Position numbers and translations under genes: made by a program. DNA of 64,000 nucleotides from positions 62,001-126,000 of the forward strand of contig JAYWLB010000021.1 in assembly GCA_035967665.1 (NCBI GenBank), read 5' to 3'. Position 1 is the first letter of the stretch. Every line of letters begins with the position of its first letter. Below the pieces are notes generated by a model, which did no database searches, was not told the origin of the DNA, and saw only the letters and a list, made by a program, of their open reading frames with translations. Shown here one piece after another: positions 59,399-64,000 of the stretch. Origin of the DNA: Arctic95D-9 sp035967665. GTDB taxonomy: Bacteria > Verrucomicrobiota > Verrucomicrobiia > Verrucomicrobiales > DEV007.

Positions 59399-60619
59399 TT
59401 AGCCAAAGTATTTCGCGACCTTTTTCATGGCCATGATGAAGGCATCCACGTCGGTGTCGTTGTTGTAGAAAGTAAACGAGGCCCGGGCTGTGGCAGGCAC
59501 CTTGAGATAGGTCATGAGTGGTTGAGCGCAGTGATGACCCACGCGGATTGCGACTCCTTCGGTATCGAGGATGGTTCCCACGTCGTGAGGATGAGCCGGT
59601 TTGTAAAGAAAGGAAACGATGGGCGCTTTGTTCGAGGAGCGTCCGAATAGGGTGATGTCGCCGAGGGCTTCGAGTTCCTCCGTGGCGCGTTGTGCGAGGG
59701 CGTGTTCGTGCGCCCGCGCGGCGGTCCAGTCGATTTTCTCCATGTAGCGGAAGGCTTCGGCAAGGCCGATCGCACCGGAAATGTTCGGTGTGCCTGCCTC
59801 GAAACGCTCAGGGACGTCGCGAAAAGTCGTTTCTTCGATCGATACCTTGATGATCATGTCGCCACCGCTCTGGTAGGGAGGAAAGGCATTGAGGAGATCG
59901 CGGGGACCGCAAAGTGCGCCAATGCCGTCGGGGCCGTAGATTTTGTGGCCGGAGAAGACGTAGAAGTCTGAACCTATCCCGCTGAGGTCGACCGGACCGT
60001 GGGGAAGTGACTGGGCGCCGTCGACGAGCGTTTTAACGCCGCGTTCCCTGGCGTAGGCGACCATTTCGGCGACCGGATTGATCGTTCCAAGGACGTTTGA
60101 GATATGGGTGAACGAGGCGACTTTGGTCCGCTCGTTGAATTTGCTTTTCCACTCATCGAGGTCGAGTTCGCCGTTTTCGGTGAGGCCGACGTAGTGGATT
60201 CTGAGCCCGTTTTTCTTAGCGAGAATCTGCCAGGGAACGAAGTTCGCATGGTGTTCCATGATCGTGAGAATGATTTCATCTCCCTCAACCAGTTCGCTGG
60301 AAAGGCCGTGCGTGACAAGGTTGATCGCCTCGGTCGCACCGCGAACGAAAATGAGTTCGTGGGACCCCGGCAGGTTCAGCGATCTCTTGATCACTTCGCG
60401 GGATTCCTCGTAGGCGTCGGTCGCCTCACGACTCAGAAAGTGGACGCCCCGGTGAATGTTGGCGTTTTCCACGCGGTAAAAACGATCCACTGCATCGAGC
60501 ACTGCGGTTGGTTTTTGCGAGGTGGCACCGTTGTCGAGATAGCTGAGCGGTTTCCCGTCCACTTTGCGGGAAAGAATAGGGAAATCGGCGCGGATGGATT
60601 CGATGTCGAAGGTCGGCAT
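59399..60619 (-). CDS. sufS: cysteine desulfurase, SufS type
   Basis: 406 residues from the ATG at 60619; a TTG two codons earlier is also possible. Class V aminotransferase fold: LSYLDNGATSQKPTAVLDAV, PLP lysine in FSGHKIYGPDGIGAL, and the catalytic cysteine in VAIRVGHHCAQPLMTYLKV, the short-loop SufS/group II form. Releases sulfur from cysteine as a persulfide for Fe-S assembly. The other suf genes (sufBCD, sufE/U) are not next to it, so it is an isolated copy here. Confidence 0.93.
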   Translation of the reverse strand: MPTFDIESIRADFPILSRKVDGKPLSYLDNGATSQKPTAVLDAVDRFYRVENANIHRGVHFLSREATDAYEESREVIKRSLNLPGSHELIFVRGATEAINLVTHGLSSELVEGDEIILTIMEHHANFVPWQILAKKNGLRIHYVGLTENGELDLDEWKSKFNERTKVASFTHISNVLGTINPVAEMVAYARERGVKTLVDGAQSLPHGPVDLSGIGSDFYVFSGHKIYGPDGIGALCGPRDLLNAFPPYQSGGDMIIKVSIEETTFRDVPERFEAGTPNISGAIGLAEAFRYMEKIDWTAARAHEHALAQRATEELEALGDITLFGRSSNKAPIVSFLYKPAHPHDVGTILDTEGVAIRVGHHCAQPLMTYLKVPATARASFTFYNNDTDVDAFIMAMKKVAKYFG

Positions 60620-60705
60620 GGGCAAAATAGATTACGCCCCACGTTCGTAAGAATACGCTGACTTGCAAGAGGGAGCTGGTGCGGGATTTTACCCGGATAG
60701 ACGCT

Positions 60706-61758
60706 CTAGGGCTTCAGCACTTTCTTAAAAAGCGTCACAAAGTTGAGTCCGAGGATTTTTTTCAGCTCTGCTTCAGTGTAACCGCGCTTGTGAAGCTCTT
60801 TCGCGACATTTTTCCAATGGCCGATTTCAGAGAGGGCGGGAGTGGTTCGGTGAGGTGAAAGCCGGTCCCAGCCGTGCATCGGGCTGTCGCTCGAAACGCC
60901 AACGTGGTCGATTCCCACGAGATTCTTAATGTAATCGACGTGATCACAAAAAGCGGGGACGCCGCGATTCCCGGTTTCCGGATTCTCAATGATCCATCCG
61001 ACGCAGGTGACGCCAATGACTCCGCCGGTCGCGGCGATGGCTTTTAAAGCCCTGTCGGTGTGGTTTCGATCGCGGTTTGTGATCGCGCGGGCACCTGCGT
61101 GGGTGCACACGACGGGTGCTGCGGAAAGTCGGCAGGCGTCGAGGGTGGTCTCTTCGTTGCAGTGGGAAATATCAACCAGCATGTTGAGCCGGTTCAGTTC
61201 GGCGATGACTTTTTCACCGAGCGGGGTCACGCCGCCCTCCTGATCATTTCCGTAGGCGAGAACGTCTTCCGGGGATTGATCGGTATGCTGCGCTCCATAG
61301 GCGAGTTGGAAAACGCGAAGGCCGGTTGCGTGGAATTTTTCAATTGTCGAGATGCTGCCGTTCAGAGGATAGGGCATTTGCACATACATCATGACTCCGA
61401 ACTCGCCCGAGTTTCGGATTTTAACGATATCAGAAAAGTTCCGAATTATGCGTGTGTTCAGGTAGGTGCCATCTGAGAGCAATTCTGCCTGGTACTCGAA
61501 ACTCCGCCGGGTGCGGAAGCTCATTACGATCATGTTGCAGCCGGAGTCCTGCTTGAGCCCGGCGAAGTCCCACGGTCCTTCGGGCGAAGGATAGGGGTGT
61601 CCTTTTTTGCCGGTGACGTTGTTGTAGTAGGTCCCGAGTCCATCAACGATGAAGTTTTCCGCAAAAAACGCTTCGACATCGAAGGCGAGTCCGGGTGTCG
61701 AAAAACCGGTGAGGAGTGCGAGACCGATTAGTGCGGAAGTGCATTTATGCAGATTCAT
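60706..61758 (-). CDS. M19 dipeptidase-family protein lacking part of the metal site
   Basis: 350 residues from the ATG at 61758; the long upstream frame has no signal-peptide logic. Signal peptide 1-25 (TSALIGLALLTGFSTPGLAF). The M19 barrel is recognisable by VTPLGEKVIAELNRLNMLVD followed by ISH, VVCTHAGARAITNRDRNHTD and GIDHVGVSSDSPMHGWDR. The usual zinc motif DGHND is DGLGT (D39-G40-L41-G42-T43), so the His and Asp ligands are missing, and the bridging Glu region reads YVQMPYPL. Probably secreted; perhaps inactive as a peptidase or with altered chemistry. Confidence 0.85.
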   Translation of the reverse strand: MNLHKCTSALIGLALLTGFSTPGLAFDVEAFFAENFIVDGLGTYYNNVTGKKGHPYPSPEGPWDFAGLKQDSGCNMIVMSFRTRRSFEYQAELLSDGTYLNTRIIRNFSDIVKIRNSGEFGVMMYVQMPYPLNGSISTIEKFHATGLRVFQLAYGAQHTDQSPEDVLAYGNDQEGGVTPLGEKVIAELNRLNMLVDISHCNEETTLDACRLSAAPVVCTHAGARAITNRDRNHTDRALKAIAATGGVIGVTCVGWIIENPETGNRGVPAFCDHVDYIKNLVGIDHVGVSSDSPMHGWDRLSPHRTTPALSEIGHWKNVAKELHKRGYTEAELKKILGLNFVTLFKKVLKP

Positions 61759-61855
61759 TCGGGAACGGATTGAAAGGCCGATTTTGAGAAAAACCGAAAA
61801 AGAATCAAGATTTGATTGCCGTGTCAGGAATACCCTGTCATCAAATATACCCACA

Positions 61856-62587
61856 ATGTCAGTGGAAGTTGTCAGTGCCTGTGGAAGATCGGATAGCGGA
61901 TCGAGTCGTCCTTTTTTTTGCGAGGCCAACGATGACAATTTCTATTTTGTGAAGAGCGGGAATTTATCCTCCGATGCCCTCGTGAGAGAATTTCTCATCA
62001 GCCGGCTCGCTGAAGAATGCGGGCTTCCGGTTGCTCCGGTGAAAATTCTCTCTGTCCCGGAGGTGTTGACGACTTTTTCGATTCTGGATGAACCGGATGA
62101 CTTTGTCGCCGGTGATGTCTTCGGATCGCAACGCATTCCGTTTGCGGATGATCTCCGCGCCTCACATGTCAGTTTGATTGAAGAGGAAACCCGGATTCGC
62201 TGTTTGTGTTTCGACTGGTGGGTGCGGAATTCCAACCGGCGGCTGGATCTCCTCGGCGGTGATTCCAATCTGTTGTGGGATCCACTTCTCAACGGGGTTT
62301 ATCTCATTGATCACAGTCACTGCCTCGATCCGGAGTTTGATGGTGATGCTTTCAAGCGGGAGCACGCCTTTCGCGATTCACGTCCTTTCATTGAGAAGAA
62401 GTTTTTCAAAAAGTGGAGAACCCGCTTCGAGTCGACGATCTACAATCTCGGAAAGCTCTGGGAGGAGATTCCGGAAAGCTGGCTCGTCGATGAGTCGGGG
62501 AGTTCCCGCATTTCGTTCGATCGCAAAATGATCGAAGCCCAACTGATCAAACCGGAGCACGACATCGAGGGGATCCTTCCCCATTAA
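61856..62587 (+). CDS. HipA-like kinase-fold protein
   Basis: 243 residues from the ATG at 61856; the open frame extends upstream into the divergent gene without good starts. Features of the HipA_2-type fold: NFYFVKSGN (lysine for ATP), LVREFLISRLAEECGLPVAP, then CFDWWVRNSNRRLD and NLLWDPLLNGVYLIDHSH (metal-aspartate-like D152). In classic relatives the catalytic loop is N-x-D-R; here it is N125-S-N127-R, so phosphotransfer may be reduced or altered. It lies 7 bp upstream of the DUF3037 gene, a pairing seen in many bacteria and of unknown function. Confidence 0.75.
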   Translation: MSVEVVSACGRSDSGSSRPFFCEANDDNFYFVKSGNLSSDALVREFLISRLAEECGLPVAPVKILSVPEVLTTFSILDEPDDFVAGDVFGSQRIPFADDLRASHVSLIEEETRIRCLCFDWWVRNSNRRLDLLGGDSNLLWDPLLNGVYLIDHSHCLDPEFDGDAFKREHAFRDSRPFIEKKFFKKWRTRFESTIYNLGKLWEEIPESWLVDESGSSRISFDRKMIEAQLIKPEHDIEGILPH

Positions 62588-62594
62588 CACCGGC

Positions 62595-63500
62595 ATGAAA
62601 TTAGTCATTAATTACGCAGCGATCGGATTCCGGCCCTACGCCGAAATTGGCGAGTTTGTGAATGTCGGGGTTGTTGCGGTCGAGGCGAGGAGTCGCTACC
62701 TTAGCTACCGGCTGCTCTCGCCTCTAAAAACGAAACGGATTTCGGTATGCTTTCCCGAGATCGATCTGAGTATTTACCGCTCGGGTTTGAAGCGCCTTGA
62801 GAGCGAGCTTGCTGCGCTTTCCATCGAAACCAATCTCTGGGCGGATGATGCGAAGCAGGCCGGCAGGAGTCATCCCGCGCAGAGCGATTTGTTCGTTGGT
62901 GAAGGCGACAACGATCTTTTCAAGCGACTCACTTCGCTGCGGGGATCTCCCTTTTTCTATGCCTCTCAAGGCACTCGACTCACGAATGACGTCGATGAGT
63001 GTTTGAAGGATGTCTACGGCCGTTACGTTGAACACTGGAATCTGACTCCGGCTGACTACGAGGAGAAAAAGCTGACGCGCGACATTAAGCGTCTTCTTCA
63101 TGCTCACAACATGGACCGCTTTTATAAGGAATCCTCCTGGGTCGGGACGGATGCCTACCATGTTGGAATTCCTCTCACCTTTACTCCGAAAGGGAGGGAG
63201 ACTCCGGAAAAAGCGATCAAGCCGATCAATCTTGCGCATTCATCACCGACCAAGATTTACATGCACGGCGATGAGTGGATTTCCAAGGTGAAGCGCCTCA
63301 AATCGATTGGAAGTTTGCCGGAGGCCTTTCTATTCGTCGCGAAAAAATCCTCCGACCCCGAGTGCGCGCAGGCGGCTGAGGAAATTTGTGAGGGGCTCAG
63401 CAGCGAAGGGGCGCAGGTCATCGATATCGAAGATCATGATGCGATTCTCGCTTTCGCAAAAATTGAAGAGAATCCGGAGCTGAAGCTTGAGTTCGAGTGA
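62595..63500 (+). CDS. DUF3037 family protein
   Basis: 301 residues. MKLVINYAAIGFRPYAEIGE and FVNVGVVAVEARSRYLSYRL are the characteristic DUF3037 start, followed by LLSPLKTKRISVCFPE and a mixed alpha/beta remainder (TRDIKRLLHAHNMDRFYKES). No signal peptide or TM segment. It is encoded right after the HipA-like gene (7-bp gap), indicating joint action, perhaps as kinase plus adaptor or target. The biochemical function of DUF3037 is not known. Its stop lies 8 bp from the convergent gene at the right edge. Confidence 0.8.
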   Translation: MKLVINYAAIGFRPYAEIGEFVNVGVVAVEARSRYLSYRLLSPLKTKRISVCFPEIDLSIYRSGLKRLESELAALSIETNLWADDAKQAGRSHPAQSDLFVGEGDNDLFKRLTSLRGSPFFYASQGTRLTNDVDECLKDVYGRYVEHWNLTPADYEEKKLTRDIKRLLHAHNMDRFYKESSWVGTDAYHVGIPLTFTPKGRETPEKAIKPINLAHSSPTKIYMHGDEWISKVKRLKSIGSLPEAFLFVAKKSSDPECAQAAEEICEGLSSEGAQVIDIEDHDAILAFAKIEENPELKLEFE

Positions 63501-63508
63501 GTTCCGCC

Positions 63509-64000
63509 TCAGAGCTGAATTCGCTCGGCGAGTTCGAGTTTGAGTGCGGCGTTCCGCTGCAGGAGGAATGATTCCCGCGTTGTTCTGTCTTTGGCGTGAG
63601 CACCGTATTCAACTTCCATGGTCAAGAACATGGGCTGGACATCGAAGCGTGTGATTCGGAAAACGGGCTCGATCCGGCTCCGGATGAAACAATGCAGCGG
63701 GACGCTGCCATGACTGGCGTTCCAGAGAATCTGCGCAGGCGGAAAGTCGGCGATGTCTCCGAGTACCGCGAGCGATTCGCGGAGAACAGCCCGGCCGTGT
63801 TTCTTGACGATTTTGCGAACGGCGGCGTGATTCCTGAGTCGCTCAAGGTAGGAGGTTTTCGGATTTTTGTTCGCCTCCTCCATTTCCTCGATGAGACCGC
63901 GGGCGTGCAGGGCCATCGTCGCCTGGAGTTCTTCGCGGCTGATCTCGCCATTCTCGTATTGTCTGAACAAATGCGGCGGCGTCGGGTAGGAGTTGAATTT
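63509..64000 (-). CDS. hypothetical protein, 5' end outside window
   Basis: The minus-strand frame stays open to the right edge (FNSYPTPPHLFRQYENGEIS and onward), so the N-terminus is missing; at least 163 residues are visible. The N-terminal part in view is helical (SREELQATMALHARGLIEEM), the C-terminal part is beta-rich (IEPVFRITRFDVQPMFLTME) and ends ALKLELAERIQL. No family recognised. Tail-to-tail with the DUF3037 gene. Confidence 0.6.
   Translation of the reverse strand, partial: KFNSYPTPPHLFRQYENGEISREELQATMALHARGLIEEMEEANKNPKTSYLERLRNHAAVRKIVKKHGRAVLRESLAVLGDIADFPPAQILWNASHGSVPLHCFIRSRIEPVFRITRFDVQPMFLTMEVEYGAHAKDRTTRESFLLQRNAALKLELAERIQL

Noticed and set aside
61759..61938. 60-residue upstream extension of the M19 gene
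   Set aside because: It would bury the signal peptide inside the protein and overlap the divergent HipA-like start region.

Overview
This window looks like chromosomal DNA of a verrucomicrobial (PVC-superphylum) bacterium. The main evidence is a ThuA domain fused to a 'PVC-type' membrane-bound dehydrogenase/HEAT-repeat protein at the left edge, a second ThuA lipoprotein, three secreted sulfatases, and moderately GC-rich DNA with Gram-negative envelope genes (porin, PbpC/alpha-2-macroglobulin, an ExbB-like protein). No lineage was tested by alignment, so this placement is inference. There are no rRNA or tRNA genes, CRISPR arrays, insertion sequences or obvious prophage genes. Nearly all the sequence is coding.

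Layout. 1-8.3 kb: a partial ThuA/PVC dehydrogenase, threonine aldolase, malic enzyme, a two-gene YeeE/YedE transporter, a voltage-gated K+ channel, a small monooxygenase-fold protein and a membrane-anchored alpha/beta hydrolase. 8.3-22.3 kb: a nitrate-assimilation island of nine co-directional minus-strand genes with a divergent LysR regulator. Read 5' to 3' it encodes a signal-less NrtA/NasS-like protein, NrtA, NrtB, two ABC ATPases, a CysJ-type flavoprotein, NirA, a ferredoxin/DmsC-like membrane fusion and NasA. 22.3-29.7 kb: a porin, sulfatase, glutamate racemase, ThuA lipoprotein, an unrecognised 578-residue protein and a P-loop protein. 29.7-33.5 kb: glycolytic gap-pgk-tpiA with a structured gap leader and palindromic repeats between pgk and tpiA. 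33.5-38.3 kb: a PQQ-propeller protein, a lipase-like lipoprotein and a second sulfatase. 38.3-48.7 kb: pbpC with a giant alpha-2-macroglobulin, then an M48 protease with LemA. 48.9-52.3 kb: an ExbB-like and single-TM protein pair, pgsA, and a bacterioferritin/Bfd pair behind a Fur-box-like site. 52.3-60.6 kb: a third sulfatase, clpC-mcsB-mcsA (arginine-phosphorylation-linked proteolysis), ilvE and sufS. 60.7-64 kb: a degenerate M19 dipeptidase, a HipA-like kinase with a DUF3037 protein, and a partial unknown gene.

How genes work together. The nitrate island should import nitrate (NrtABCD), reduce it to nitrite (NasA, probably fed from the quinol pool through the FeS/DmsC fusion) and reduce nitrite to ammonium (NirA, possibly fed by NADPH through the CysJ-like flavoprotein). 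McsA/McsB/ClpC form an arginine-phosphate-marked degradation module, here without ctsR next to it. Bfr and Bfd store and release iron.

The most interesting leads are: the hybrid electron supply of the nitrate island, including a shared N-terminal peptide on NirA and its flavoprotein; the bacterioferritin that lacks two ferroxidase ligands beside a very cysteine-rich Bfd; the HipA-like kinase/DUF3037 pair; the M19 protein without its metal-binding HxD pair; and repeat/hairpin elements around the glycolytic genes. All functional calls come from reading motifs, with no database search.
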